Counted from the stretch's first letter, positions 9,072-17,247 are shown. The stretch is 64,000 nucleotides of DNA from DASXRU01 sp034665305 (GCA_034665305.1 JAXDFZ010000001.1:248001-312000); one strand, 5' to 3'. The notes: generated by a model from the sequence alone, not told the origin. Numbers and translations are program-made.

Positions 9072-10019
9072 ATGCGCATTCCTCTAGAGATTCCCAATGA
9101 AAGAGAGTTCGACGCGGTCGGCTTTGGCCTGAACGCAGTCGATCATCTGATTGTCGTTCCTGAATATCCGGCTTTTGATTCGAAGGTGCGGCTGACAGAG
9201 TACACGCGATCGGCGGGCGGACAGACGGCGACTGCGATGGTGGCGTTGCAGCGGTTGGGAATGCGCACCGCCTACGCCGGAACTTTTGGATCGGATGATG
9301 CCGGCAAGTTCGGCTTGCAAACTCTGAAGGATGAAGGCGTCAACCTGGAATACGCGAAAGTGGTTCCAGATGCCGGTAATCAGATCGCTTTCATTATCAT
9401 CGACGAGCGCAACGGGGAACGCACGATCATCTGGGATCGCGATGATCGTTTGGCCTATGACAGAGATGAAGCCCCAACAGCGCTTGCGACGAGGGGACGC
9501 GTGCTGCACCTGGATGCGCATGATCCGCCCGCCTGCGTCCAAATGGCATTGGCGGCGCGTGCGGCCGGTGTGATTGTTTCGCTCGACGTCGACAACAGCT
9601 ACAAAGGGTTGCCGGAATTGCTGCCATTGGTTGACGTCCTGATTTCGTCGGCGGAGTTTCCAGAACGGCTGACCGGCATTAGCGACGAGCGAAATTCTCT
9701 GCAGGAAATAAAAGCGCGTTTCGGGTGTGCGATCGTGGGAATGACAATGGGTCCGCGCGGTTCACTTGTTTACTGCAATGACCAGTTTATCGAATCGCCC
9801 GCTTTCCCTGTTCCTGGTGTTTGTCGTGACACGACTGGCGCCGGTGACGCTTTCCATGCCGGGGTTATTTACGGAATGTTGCGTGGCGAAGACCTGGAGT
9901 CGAGCCTCAAAATTGCGAATGCCGTAGCCGCCCTGAAATGCCGGGCGTTAGGCGCGCGCACAGCGTTACCGTCGGTGAAAGAGTTGCACGAGTTCATTGA
10001 CACAAAAGGAGGATCGTAG
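9072..10019 (+). CDS. PfkB-family sugar/nucleoside kinase
   Basis: A 315-residue ribokinase-fold kinase that would phosphorylate a sugar, sugar derivative or nucleoside with ATP in the cytoplasm. Seen: the N-terminal substrate-lid region with SAGGQTATAMVALQRLGM, equivalent to the first PfkB signature, and the second signature DTTGAGDAFHAGV with catalytic Asp at about residue 259. The substrate cannot be predicted. The stop codon TAG overlaps the GTG start of the following flavin reductase, which indicates translational coupling. The upstream space is occupied by the family G inverted repeat. Confidence 0.88.
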   Translation: MRIPLEIPNEREFDAVGFGLNAVDHLIVVPEYPAFDSKVRLTEYTRSAGGQTATAMVALQRLGMRTAYAGTFGSDDAGKFGLQTLKDEGVNLEYAKVVPDAGNQIAFIIIDERNGERTIIWDRDDRLAYDRDEAPTALATRGRVLHLDAHDPPACVQMALAARAAGVIVSLDVDNSYKGLPELLPLVDVLISSAEFPERLTGISDERNSLQEIKARFGCAIVGMTMGPRGSLVYCNDQFIESPAFPVPGVCRDTTGAGDAFHAGVIYGMLRGEDLESSLKIANAVAALKCRALGARTALPSVKELHEFIDTKGGS

Positions 10020-10600
10020 TGGAAAAGTTATTTCTGCCGGTCATTTTGGGAACCAACCGGGCGCACCGCAACAGCGAGCATCCGGCGCGCTGGTTGGTCG
10101 CCGAGATGCAGAAGCGTCCGGAGATTGAAACCAAATTATTCGATGCCAGGGATTTCGCTTTTCCCCACGATGATTACGGGCAGGGAATAAAGAACAACTT
10201 TCCTGATTGGTGCGACGCAATCGTTCGCGCCGATGGTTTGGTGATCGTCACTCCCGAGTACAACCACGGCTATCCGGGAATTTTGAAAGCGATCCTGGAT
10301 TTAATGTTGAAGGAATACATACATAAAGCGGTGGCGCTGGTCGGCGTCTCGGCGGGGCCATGGGGCGGCACGCGAGTCATTGAGTCGATGGTGCCGATGG
10401 TCCGCGAACTCGGTCTAGCCGTAACCTTCACGGATCTCAACTTTCCCTTTGTGCAAAAAACGTTTGATGCTGAGGGAAAATTATTAGACGCAGCCTTCGA
10501 AGAGCGCGCAAAAGGTTTTCTTGATGAGCTTGTTTGGATGAGCCGCACGTTGAAATGGGGCCGCGAAAACGTGCCCTCGAAACATCATCCGGTTGGCTAG
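10019..10600 (+). CDS. NADPH-dependent FMN reductase family protein
   Basis: A 193-residue flavodoxin-fold oxidoreductase expected to bind FMN and use NAD(P)H, reducing quinones, azo compounds or chromate in relatives. Seen: the N-terminal strand VILGTNR with phosphate-binding loop, the family motif TPEYNHGYPGILKAILD (residues about 79-95), and GVSAGPWGG. Translation starts at a GTG whose G is the last base of the upstream TAG stop, preceded by AAAGGAGG, so the gene is coupled to the PfkB kinase. The physiological substrate is unknown. Confidence 0.87.
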   Translation: MEKLFLPVILGTNRAHRNSEHPARWLVAEMQKRPEIETKLFDARDFAFPHDDYGQGIKNNFPDWCDAIVRADGLVIVTPEYNHGYPGILKAILDLMLKEYIHKAVALVGVSAGPWGGTRVIESMVPMVRELGLAVTFTDLNFPFVQKTFDAEGKLLDAAFEERAKGFLDELVWMSRTLKWGRENVPSKHHPVG

Positions 10601-10620
10601 GAAGCGTTGAGTAAGAAACT

Positions 10621-10702
10621 GAAGTTTGAACTCTAAACACCTGTTGGGGGACAGAAGACTCAAGGCGCGTGACAGGCGGAGAGAGTTCAAGCTTTAGCTT
10701 GC
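10621..10702. repeat. Family I inverted repeat
   Basis: The left arm (10621-10644, AAGTTTGAACTCTAAACACCTG) and right arm (10669-10702, CAGGCGGAGAGAGTTCAAG) are inverted, about 25 bases apart, between convergent genes. A second copy lies at 49236-49316. Confidence 0.75.
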
Positions 10703-10720
10703 CACTCCGCCCCATTCTAA

Positions 10721-11410
10721 TTATTCCTCGTCAGCTTCGGGGATAGGTAAATACTTTCTAAAGTGGGCCAACACGCGGCGCCACGCGTCGATGGCGGCTT
10801 TGGCGTCGTAGACTTCAGGGCGCGTGTCGTTGAAGAAAGCGTGATCGGCGTCGTAACTTACGGCTTCCAGCGGCAGATCGTGCTTTTGCGCCGCAGCCTT
10901 CAGCGCGGCAACTTTTTCCGGCGTGATCCAGTTGTCCCGAGATCCGGCGATGAATAAAGTCGGCACGGTCAGTCGCGACAAAACTTCATCCTCCGGAATG
11001 TCGCCATAGAACGCGGCGGCCGCGGCCAAGTCTTCCATCTCGCACGCGGCACGCAAGGCGAATGTGCCGCCCATGCAAAAGCCGGTGATGCCGACCTGAT
11101 CGACAGCGAAACTGTGTTCGATCTCCGCGAAGGCGCTGGCAATCGTATCGAGCCCATCTTCAATCGATAGACCGTGCATTAGTTTGGAAGCTTCTTCCGC
11201 GTTGGCGGTCACCTTACCGCGATACAGATCAGGCGCGACGCAAAGGTAACCCTCTTTGGCGTAACGGGCGGCAAGGTCGCGGATGTGATCGGTAATGCCC
11301 CACCACTCGTGAATGAGAATGACCGCGCTTTCAGCTTCGATTGCCGGCCGGGCGACGACAGCCGTGGTATCGCCGTTCGCAGTTTCGAAGCTCAGAATTT
11401 CAGGTTTCAT
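10721..11410 (-). CDS. Dienelactone hydrolase family protein
   Basis: A 229-residue alpha/beta hydrolase of the dienelactone hydrolase family. Characterised members open dienelactone rings in chlorocatechol breakdown, but most homologues have unknown substrates. The catalytic triad is visible: Cys112 in GFCMGG, Asp159 in AGSRDNW and His190 in DADHAFF; IHEWWG (residues 33-38) is the usual oxyanion-region motif. There is no signal peptide, so it is cytoplasmic. It converges on the FMN reductase gene; no aromatic-degradation genes adjoin it. Confidence 0.9.
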   Translation of the reverse strand: MKPEILSFETANGDTTAVVARPAIEAESAVILIHEWWGITDHIRDLAARYAKEGYLCVAPDLYRGKVTANAEEASKLMHGLSIEDGLDTIASAFAEIEHSFAVDQVGITGFCMGGTFALRAACEMEDLAAAAAFYGDIPEDEVLSRLTVPTLFIAGSRDNWITPEKVAALKAAAQKHDLPLEAVSYDADHAFFNDTRPEVYDAKAAIDAWRRVLAHFRKYLPIPEADEE

Positions 11411-11428
11411 GATCGGGTCCTTGGTGGT

Positions 11429-11505
11429 GCAGGCCTTCCTACCTGTCCTCTCTCTTTTCCTTAGTAGCCTCTGGTCAAGGGGACAGTCAAGAATGTCTGT
11501 CCTAC
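11429..11505. repeat. Family A pair, degenerate
   Basis: The left copy (11429-11449) is decayed; the right copy (11479-11505) keeps GGGGACAG, loop AGAA and TGTCTGTCC. It lies in the divergent space between the hydrolase and ferredoxin genes. Confidence 0.6.
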
Positions 11506-11578
11506 GGTCACTTGCTCGCGGCAGACAGTTGTGCCAAAGTCAAACCGCTTTCACATATAACTTTTGGAGTGCTGAATT

Positions 11579-11914
11579 ATGCCACGGATAGAAGCAGAAA
11601 CTGCAAGTGGCCCGCAGGTTTTTGAGGCCGAAGCGGGAAAGAAACTGGTCTTGGCGATTGAAGACGCGGGAATTGACATACTGCACCGGTGCGGCGGCAA
11701 TGCGCGTTGTACTACCTGCCGCGTCGAAGTGTTGGCCGGCGATCCCGGCGAAATGCAGGAATTGGAACGTAACCGGCTCGCGGTCGAAACGGATCTGGCA
11801 GAGAACGTGCGACTGTCTTGCCAGGTACGCGTCAATGACGATATGACAGTCCGGGTCGTGAACCAGGCCAGCGTGCGCGGCATGGATGCCGGACCGCGGC
11901 CGTTTGACGAATAG
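11579..11914 (+). CDS. 2Fe-2S ferredoxin
   Basis: A 111-residue soluble electron carrier. The four cluster ligands are Cys38, Cys44, Cys47 and Cys81, with the beta-grasp spacing C-x5-C-x2-C-x33-C, as in chloroplast-type and adrenodoxin-like ferredoxins. The segment GDPGEMQELERNRL between the third and fourth Cys is typical of bacterial members. A GGAG site lies upstream of the ATG. It stands alone between family A repeats, so its redox partner is not evident from context. Confidence 0.9.
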   Translation: MPRIEAETASGPQVFEAEAGKKLVLAIEDAGIDILHRCGGNARCTTCRVEVLAGDPGEMQELERNRLAVETDLAENVRLSCQVRVNDDMTVRVVNQASVRGMDAGPRPFDE

Positions 11915-11991
11915 ACTCGCGGGCCCGGAATTCGATTATTGCGTCCCGCGTCCGAGGGGTGTATCTTCGCCGCGTAATAATTTCCATCACT

Positions 11992-12054
11992 TAGGACAGG
12001 CATTCCTGCCTGTCCCTCTCTGTAAATTGGACAGACAAGAATGTCTGTCCTACT
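11992..12054. repeat. Family A inverted hairpin pair, covarying stems
   Basis: The left copy has stem GGACAGGCA / TGCCTGTCC with loop TTCC; the right copy has GGACAGACA / TGTCTGTCC with loop AGAA. A G-C pair in one is an A-T pair in the other, so each stem stays intact. It ends just before the ribosome site of the next gene. Confidence 0.9.
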
Positions 12055-12069
12055 AACTTTGGAGGACGT

Positions 12070-12870
12070 ATGCTAATCGAGCCTGTTCATCTCCCCATCA
12101 GTCTGGCGATGCTTGACGGTCTTTTCAAAGCGCCCGACGGCCCCGAGTTTGCACGCATTGCGCTTCGCTGGCTGCACTTCCTTGCCGGCATCACCTGGAT
12201 TGGATTGCTTTACTTCTTCAACCTGGTCAACGTGCCGTTGCAAAAGAAGCTGGATCCGGAGACGAAGAAAAAGGTTAATCCGGATCTGTTGCTGCCTTCG
12301 CTTTGGTTTTTCCGTTGGGGTGCGCTGGTGACAGTGCTGGTAGGGCTCGCGTACTTCGCGATGTATATCCTCGCGCCTGACGTGAACAACGCCAACACGA
12401 TCGGCGGCGCGCACCTGAATGTTTGGGTCGTCCTGCTTGCGTGGTTGAGCTATCCGATTGTGCTGTTTATTGTCGAGATGCTGATTATTAAAAAGGTCGC
12501 GGCGATAACGAAGGACGGTCGCATCTTTGCGGTCGTCATGCTGATACTCGTAGGCGTTGTCAGCTACGGGATCTTGATGTTCCTGTCGGCGAAACTGACC
12601 GTCGGCGGCTACGTGCCGAGCAATAAGACTTACTCGATTGGTGTAGGCGGTGCGTACGGCGTGCTCATGCTGCTGAACGTCTGGGGCATTATCTGGCCTT
12701 GCAACAAACGGATCATCGGCGGACTTCAGGGGGGACCACCCGCGGCTCCGGAGCTGGCGCGCCAGGCCTTTCTTGCTTCGCGGACCAACGCCTGGCTTTC
12801 CCTGCCGATGTTGCTGTTCATGGCCACATCGCATGGTGATTGGTTGATCTTCAGCGGAAAGAATGGCTGA
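12070..12870 (+). CDS. Urate-oxidase-N-type (PuuD-like) membrane protein, no cytochrome domain
   Basis: A 266-residue protein with about seven transmembrane helices. The opening LRWLHFLAGITWIGLLYFFN and the following NVPLQKKLDPETKKKVNPD match the membrane domain of PuuD-type urate hydroxylases, where this domain is fused to a C-terminal cytochrome c. Here the protein ends after the membrane part (last helix near residue 245), so the cytochrome is absent. That makes urate oxidation uncertain; related short proteins are annotated only as urate-oxidase N-terminal domain membrane proteins. It has a clear TTGGAGG site. A strong hairpin terminator follows at 12895. Confidence 0.75.
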   Translation: MLIEPVHLPISLAMLDGLFKAPDGPEFARIALRWLHFLAGITWIGLLYFFNLVNVPLQKKLDPETKKKVNPDLLLPSLWFFRWGALVTVLVGLAYFAMYILAPDVNNANTIGGAHLNVWVVLLAWLSYPIVLFIVEMLIIKKVAAITKDGRIFAVVMLILVGVVSYGILMFLSAKLTVGGYVPSNKTYSIGVGGAYGVLMLLNVWGIIWPCNKRIIGGLQGGPPAAPELARQAFLASRTNAWLSLPMLLFMATSHGDWLIFSGKNG

Positions 12871-12888
12871 TGCGGTGATGTCGGTGAA

Positions 12889-12980
12889 TTTGTAGGGGCG
12901 GCACTCGGTGGCCGCCCCTTTTCTTTTCTATTCGAGCCTAAAAGACAATGGGGTGGCCACGGAGGGCCACCCCTACAATC
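12889..12980. repeat. Family N inverted hairpin pair
   Basis: The left arm (12889-12921, GTAGGGGCGGC, loop, GGCCGCCCC) and right arm (12949-12980, GGGGTGGCCAC, loop, GGCCACCCCTAC) are mutually inverted and each folds by itself. The left hairpin followed by TTTTCTTTTC is also a good terminator. Confidence 0.85.
12895..12922 (+). terminator. Rho-independent terminator after the PuuD-like gene
   Basis: An 8-bp perfect GC stem (GGGGCGGC / GCCGCCCC), with an 8-base loop, is followed at once by TTTTC. It coincides with the left arm of the family N repeat. Confidence 0.75.
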
Positions 12981-13103
12981 TTTGCAACACTAATAGTTAA
13001 ACCTCTCCATCCATTCGCCACACTTCGCGCAGATAGTCGCTGATAATTAGACGGGAAATCATAAGCGCGCAGTGGCCGCACGCAATCAAAGGGAGGAAGA
13101 AGC

Positions 13104-13739
13104 ATGTCGGACCTCAATACCTACAAGGCAAGAGAATTCAACCTGAGTAATCTGAAAGGCATTTCTGACGAGACGTTGGAAATGCATTTCAAACTCTACG
13201 AGGGCTATGTTAAGGAAACGAACAAACTGAATGAGCGAATCGCCGAGTTCATCAAAGACGGTACGGTCGATCAGGAGGAAATGCCGGCGTATTCAGAACT
13301 GACGCGGCGCCTCGGCTTTGAATACAACGGCATGGTGCTGCATGAATACTACTTCGAAAACATGAAGAGCTATGGTGGCACCGGCGACCCGGCCCCGCCA
13401 TCGGCGTTTCGACAGGCAGCGGAAACCAGCTTTGGCAGTTACGAGATTTGGAAAGCGGACTTTGTCGGCATCGGCAAAATGCGAGGTGTCGGTTGGGCCA
13501 TCTGTTGCCAAAACCCGGCCAACAGCAGAATCTCAAATCATTGGATCTCGCTGCATGAGATGGGAAATGTCGCGGGCTTTGCACCGGTGCTGGTGATGGA
13601 TGTTTGGGAACACGCGTACCTGCTGGACTACAAACCGGCTGATCGCCCCAAATACATTGAGGCGTTCTTTTCCAATATCGACTGGCAAGCCAGCGAACGC
13701 CGATTGCAACAACCGACCGCGCGTTCCGCAACCTCGTAG
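13104..13739 (+). CDS. Fe/Mn-type superoxide dismutase, divergent
   Basis: A 211-residue protein that should convert superoxide to peroxide and oxygen. Likely metal ligands are all present: His28 (ETLEMH), His80 (NGMVLH), Asp166 and His170 (VMDVWEHAYLLDY). GGWAICCQ-like packing near residue 130 (VGWAICCQNP) and the DVWEHAY motif are family hallmarks. The region after the first ligand (HFKLYEGYV) differs from the usual HHxxHHxxYV, so this is a divergent subfamily; iron versus manganese cannot be decided. A strong GGGAGGAA site precedes the start. No signal peptide. Confidence 0.88.
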   Translation: MSDLNTYKAREFNLSNLKGISDETLEMHFKLYEGYVKETNKLNERIAEFIKDGTVDQEEMPAYSELTRRLGFEYNGMVLHEYYFENMKSYGGTGDPAPPSAFRQAAETSFGSYEIWKADFVGIGKMRGVGWAICCQNPANSRISNHWISLHEMGNVAGFAPVLVMDVWEHAYLLDYKPADRPKYIEAFFSNIDWQASERRLQQPTARSATS

Positions 13740-13837
13740 CTTTGATTTGGAGCGGCACAGACTGCAGCGTGTGATGATTAGGGGGCAAAAGGATCACAGA
13801 CTAAAGGAAGCTCAGAAGAAAGTTCATTTTATGTGTG

Positions 13838-14098
13838 GTTGCCTTAGCCCGCGGAGCGTGGCGATAGCGTAAAGCCTGGGTGAAGCGAGGCTTGGTGAGC
13901 GGCACCCCAGGATCCGAAATAATACCAAGTCGCAGCCCGCGAAGTGGGCGACAACCTATTCATCGTCAGTAACTCGCAGCGTTTGCGCTATCGCACGCTT
14001 CGCGCGCTTGATTTCATAATGGTCGCCAACCTGGGGTTTCGCTTCGCTCCACCCAGGCTTTACGCTATCGCCGCGCTCCGCGGGCTAAGGAAAATCAA
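13838..14098. repeat. Large nested hairpin element (class II)
   Basis: The outer arms, about 70 bases each (13838-13911 and 14031-14098), carry CTTAGCCCGCGGAGCG and GCGATAGCGTAAAGCCTGGGT and are close reverse complements. Between them lie further inverted words (GGCGACAACC with GGTCGCCAACC). No gene is present in this 560-base intergenic space. Confidence 0.85.
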
Positions 14099-14143
14099 AT
14101 TGGTGATGAACTTGATCAGAGCTTCCTAAAATCTGTGCCACTT

Positions 14144-14188
14144 TCAATCCAAAGCACCGGCGCCGCTGCGCTCTGCCGCTGCCTTCCA
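14144..14188. repeat. Family F, single arm
   Basis: A sequence with CCAAAGC and GGCGCCGCTGCGCTCTGCC, matching one arm of the family F pairs at 17525-17803, 49168-49380 and 53388-53501. I found no obvious partner arm nearby. Confidence 0.65.
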
Positions 14189-14302
14189 TAATCGCTTGTC
14201 CCCGCCCGCTTTTTGTGTGATATTCCGACGCGCAACCCCATTCAGGATGTAAGTAAATCCGGCGGACGTCCACGACTGCCGGGAGCACCATTTGGAGGAG
14301 AA

Positions 14303-15304
14303 ATGAAATCACATAAAGCCATTCTTTTTTGCATTGCTTTCATCGTCGCCGGAGTTCTATTTACCGGATGCCAGCCGGCCAGCGACAACGCCAACACTAC
14401 GGTAACTACCACCGCAACGCCGCCGGCAATTCAAAACCTGTCGGTCGTGCCGCGCCCGGAAAAGATCGTGGCTATGATGAAAGAGCGGGGCGAGCAGGAT
14501 AACGCCGCGCCGGTTTTGCAGATTACGTCTCCAGCAAAGAACGCGACGGTTAACGGGTCGAAGGTCGAAGTTAAGTTGGCGCTGAGTGGCGATCTGAAGG
14601 GCTACAAGCCGCACAAGGATCCGGCCAGCGGCAAGGGCAATCACATCCACGTAATTCTCGACAACCAGCCTTACGAGGCCTACTACGAATTGGATCACCC
14701 GTTCGAGCTGCGGAACGTTACTGAAGGACCACACACGTTGCGCGTTTTTGCGTCGCGTCCCTGGCATGAAAGTTACAAGAACGATGGGTCGTTCCAAATG
14801 GTGAGCTTCACGATGAAAGGCGGCGGCGACGCCAGCAAACCCACCACCACCAATAGCGGACAGGTGATGGCGAACAACAACGCGAACGCGAAGGGCACGC
14901 CTACGCCGAAACCTGCGGCGGCCGGCGCCACAGCGACGCCCACGCCCGCGCCACCCGAAGGCAAAGACGTGGCGCCAAGCCAGGCCGGCGAAATAGCCGC
15001 TACGAAACCGCTGCTGACTTATAGCCGTCCCAAAGGCGAGTACAAGGGTGAAGATGCCGACCCGATCATGATTGATTTCTGGCTGTCGAATGCAAAACTT
15101 CAGGGCGACGGCGGCGAGTTTCGCGTCCGCTATTATGTTGATGGCGGCGAAGCGAAGTTCATCGACAAGTGGGAACCAATCTGGCTCGCCGGTTGGATTA
15201 ATGGTAAGCACAGTGTGAAGCTGGAGCTAGTCGATAAGAATGGCAACCTGGTGGACAACGGCGGTTACAACTCGACGAATCGTGAAATAACAGTGACGAA
15301 GTAG
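14303..15304 (+). CDS. Lipoprotein with two related beta-rich domains
   Basis: A 333-residue lipoprotein; the ATG at 14303 is chosen because it has GGAGGAG and starts a signal peptide with lipobox LFTGC. After an Asn/Thr linker, the first domain (residues about 70-180) contains GNHIHVILDNQPYEAYYELD and VTEGPHTLRVFASRPWHES. A Pro/Ala/Thr linker follows, then a second domain (about 235-330) with FRVRYYVDGGEAKFID and NGKHSVKLELVDKNGNLV. Both have the strand pattern of Ig-like or DUF4399-like domains, and the two resemble each other. Function unknown, probably outer or inner membrane surface. Its stop codon TAG is the beginning of a family A repeat. Confidence 0.7.
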   Translation: MKSHKAILFCIAFIVAGVLFTGCQPASDNANTTVTTTATPPAIQNLSVVPRPEKIVAMMKERGEQDNAAPVLQITSPAKNATVNGSKVEVKLALSGDLKGYKPHKDPASGKGNHIHVILDNQPYEAYYELDHPFELRNVTEGPHTLRVFASRPWHESYKNDGSFQMVSFTMKGGGDASKPTTTNSGQVMANNNANAKGTPTPKPAAAGATATPTPAPPEGKDVAPSQAGEIAATKPLLTYSRPKGEYKGEDADPIMIDFWLSNAKLQGDGGEFRVRYYVDGGEAKFIDKWEPIWLAGWINGKHSVKLELVDKNGNLVDNGGYNSTNREITVTK

Positions 15305-15465
15305 GACAGGCATTCCTGCCTGTCCCTGCTTGGCGTAACGCAAACTGTTAGTTTGCGTTCGGAGCTACCGGGTCGAGGATGGAGAAAATCTGTTTTCGCT
15401 GTCGTCCGCTCGCAAACTAACGGTTTGCGTTACACAGATGGGACAGGCAGGAATGCCTGTCCTAC
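15302..15465. repeat. Nested element: family A outside, family B inside
   Basis: Order: A (15302-15328), B (15334-15360), a central 50 bases, inverted B (15411-15433), inverted A (15440-15465). All four are hairpins. The first three bases are the stop codon of the upstream lipoprotein and the last lie 10 bases from the next start codon. Confidence 0.92.
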
Positions 15466-15474
15466 TTTTTTTGA

Positions 15475-16083
15475 ATGGTAACCAGCGAGAGGCAAATTCA
15501 ATTCAACACGCTCGCGGCGGCGGCGGCGTCCTGCACGCTTTGCCCGGCGATGTGCGGGCAAGCGGCAGTTTTCAGCGAACTAAACGGCCCGCTCAATGCG
15601 CGCGTGATGTTTATCGGTGAAGCACCGGGGCGGAAGGGTGCTGATCGAACGCGAGTTCCGTTTTCGGGAGATCAGTCCGGAAAGAACTTCGATCGCTTCC
15701 TTGCTTCAATTGGGCTGGGACGCGATCAGATCTTCATTACGAGTGCCGCATTATGTAATCCGCGCGCAGCCTCCGGCGCAAATCGCCGGCCGGCCGCCAG
15801 TGAGGTGGCAAACTGCTCCGAGTTTCTACGGCGGACGCTGGAGCTCGTCGACCCGGAACTGGTAGTCACGCTCGGTGGCGTCGCGCTTGAGGCACTGAAA
15901 GCGATTTGCCCACATCAACTGAATCTGAAAGACTCTGCCGGCAGGATTCAAAGGTGGAACGGGCGGCTGTTGGTGTCGCTTTATCATCCCAGTCCCCAGG
16001 TTCTGATCACGAGCCGCAAAGAAATAGCGCAACTGCGCGATTATCAAGTGGTGGCGCGCGCGCTGCGTGAACTGCAACAGTGA
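15475..16083 (+). CDS. Uracil-DNA glycosylase family protein (Fe-S, family 4/5-like)
   Basis: A 202-residue base-excision repair enzyme that would remove uracil or related bases from DNA. Four cysteines probably hold a 4Fe-4S cluster: Cys20 and Cys23 (CTLC), Cys94 (ALCNPR) and Cys114 (ANCSEF); a further Cys27 lies close by. Motif A is GEAPGRKGADRTRVPFSGD, which mixes the family 4 start (GEAPG) with the longer family 5 (UDGb) spacing; motif B is YHPSPQ near the C-terminus. The GEAPG form lacks the Asp or Asn used by some families. No ribosome site is visible because a repeat ends 10 bases upstream; the first ATG was taken. Confidence 0.85.
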   Translation: MVTSERQIQFNTLAAAAASCTLCPAMCGQAAVFSELNGPLNARVMFIGEAPGRKGADRTRVPFSGDQSGKNFDRFLASIGLGRDQIFITSAALCNPRAASGANRRPAASEVANCSEFLRRTLELVDPELVVTLGGVALEALKAICPHQLNLKDSAGRIQRWNGRLLVSLYHPSPQVLITSRKEIAQLRDYQVVARALRELQQ

Positions 16084-16099
16084 CGCGAAAGATTGTGAA

Positions 16100-17152
16100 A
16101 TGAGCGAAGTAGTTGAAAGGATCTCGATACCGGCCGAGTATGGCGATGCGCCCGCACAGTACGCTGCGGTGCGTGGCGGCGGCGCCGGGTTGATCGATTT
16201 CTCGAGTCGCGGCCGCATACAGCTCAGCGGTAGCGAAGCGGTGCCGTTTCTCAATGGCTTGATCACAAACGATGTGAAGTCTCTCGCGTCCGGATCCTGG
16301 ATGACCGCGGCGTTTCCCAACGTGCAAGGTCGGATGCTGGCTGTCGTTCGGATACTAAACCAGGGCGAACATTTCCTGATCGATACTGAACCCGCCACCT
16401 ATGCGAAAGTCCGGCAGTTGCTGGAACGCTTTACCTTGGCGGGAGACTTTCGCGTGACAGACGTAACCTCGCAGACGGTTTCGTTTTCAGTGCAGGGCGC
16501 CGGCGCTCCCGCGGTCGTGGAAAACGCGTTGGGCGAAGCAGCTGCAACCGTCGAGCGCCAGCGAATCCTCCAAACGAATAACGCCGACGGCGCGCTGGTT
16601 TCTGTGATTCGCAGCACTCACAGCGGGGAAGATGGTTTCGATCTTTTCATCGCTGCCGAACACGCGCGGTCGCTATGGGATGTGTTGCTAGCCGGAGGCG
16701 CGCAGGCGATTGAACCGGACATGCTGGAACTTCTGCGGGTGGAAGCCGGCGTAGCGCGCTATGGCGTAGACATGGATGAAACCACTATCGTTTCTGAAAC
16801 CAATCTCGATGACGCAGTCAGTTTTACCAAGGGTTGTTACATCGGCCAGGAAATCATCGCCCGCATCAAGTATCGCGGACACGTGGCCAAGAAACTGACC
16901 GGGTTGATATTTGATAACGGCGACGGAGTAAGCGCCGGCGCCAGGATCACCGCGGCTGATAAGGATGCCGGACGCGTAACTTCAGTAGCGTATTCGCCCC
17001 AGCTCGGCCGTACGATTGCGCTCGCTTATGTGAAGTACGAATTCCTGGCGGCGGGTACGACTGTGAGGGTGATTCAGGACGAGGCCGAGCATTCCGCCCA
17101 AGTCGCAGAGCTACCGTTCGTGCGTGGAAGTTGGTACGAACCGGGAGGCTAG
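16100..17152 (+). CDS. ygfZ: YgfZ/GcvT-domain folate-binding protein
   Basis: A 350-residue aminomethyltransferase-like protein. YgfZ proteins assist assembly or repair of certain Fe-S enzymes using tetrahydrofolate and are not glycine-cleavage enzymes. The diagnostic motif KGCYIGQEIIARIKYRG, with the conserved Cys, is at about residues 245-261. The start MSEVVERI at 16100 is preferred to an ATG 33 bases upstream that overlaps the glycosylase frame; it begins 16 bases after the glycosylase stop, so the two may be cotranscribed. The stop codon lies at the edge of a family E repeat. Confidence 0.9.
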   Translation: MSEVVERISIPAEYGDAPAQYAAVRGGGAGLIDFSSRGRIQLSGSEAVPFLNGLITNDVKSLASGSWMTAAFPNVQGRMLAVVRILNQGEHFLIDTEPATYAKVRQLLERFTLAGDFRVTDVTSQTVSFSVQGAGAPAVVENALGEAAATVERQRILQTNNADGALVSVIRSTHSGEDGFDLFIAAEHARSLWDVLLAGGAQAIEPDMLELLRVEAGVARYGVDMDETTIVSETNLDDAVSFTKGCYIGQEIIARIKYRGHVAKKLTGLIFDNGDGVSAGARITAADKDAGRVTSVAYSPQLGRTIALAYVKYEFLAAGTTVRVIQDEAEHSAQVAELPFVRGSWYEPGG

Positions 17153-17240
17153 AGGCTGGAGAGACGAGACCCCGCAGATTGAATGAGACCTGAGACCTGA
17201 GACTCCTAGTCTTTAGCCTCCAGTCTCCAGTCTCTAGTCA
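17148..17240. repeat. Family E inverted repeat
   Basis: The left part begins GGCTAGAGGCTGGAGAGACG and the right part ends CCAGTCTCCAGTCTCTAGTC. The words are inverted copies with internal direct repetition (GAGACCT). The first bases overlap the ygfZ stop codon. A second copy is at 21476-21559. Confidence 0.75.
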
Positions 17241-17247
17241 GAACCCT

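Noticed and set aside
12073..12834. A 253-codon minus-strand frame over the PuuD-like gene
   Set aside because: Polar, low-complexity shadow of a membrane protein gene.
13838..14188. Possible CRISPR or tRNA-like array
   Set aside because: The units are inverted, not direct, and unequal in spacing; no cas genes seen.
14357..15211. A 284-codon minus-strand frame over the lipoprotein
   Set aside because: A GC-rich shadow frame opposite a clear lipoprotein gene with a lipobox and ribosome site.
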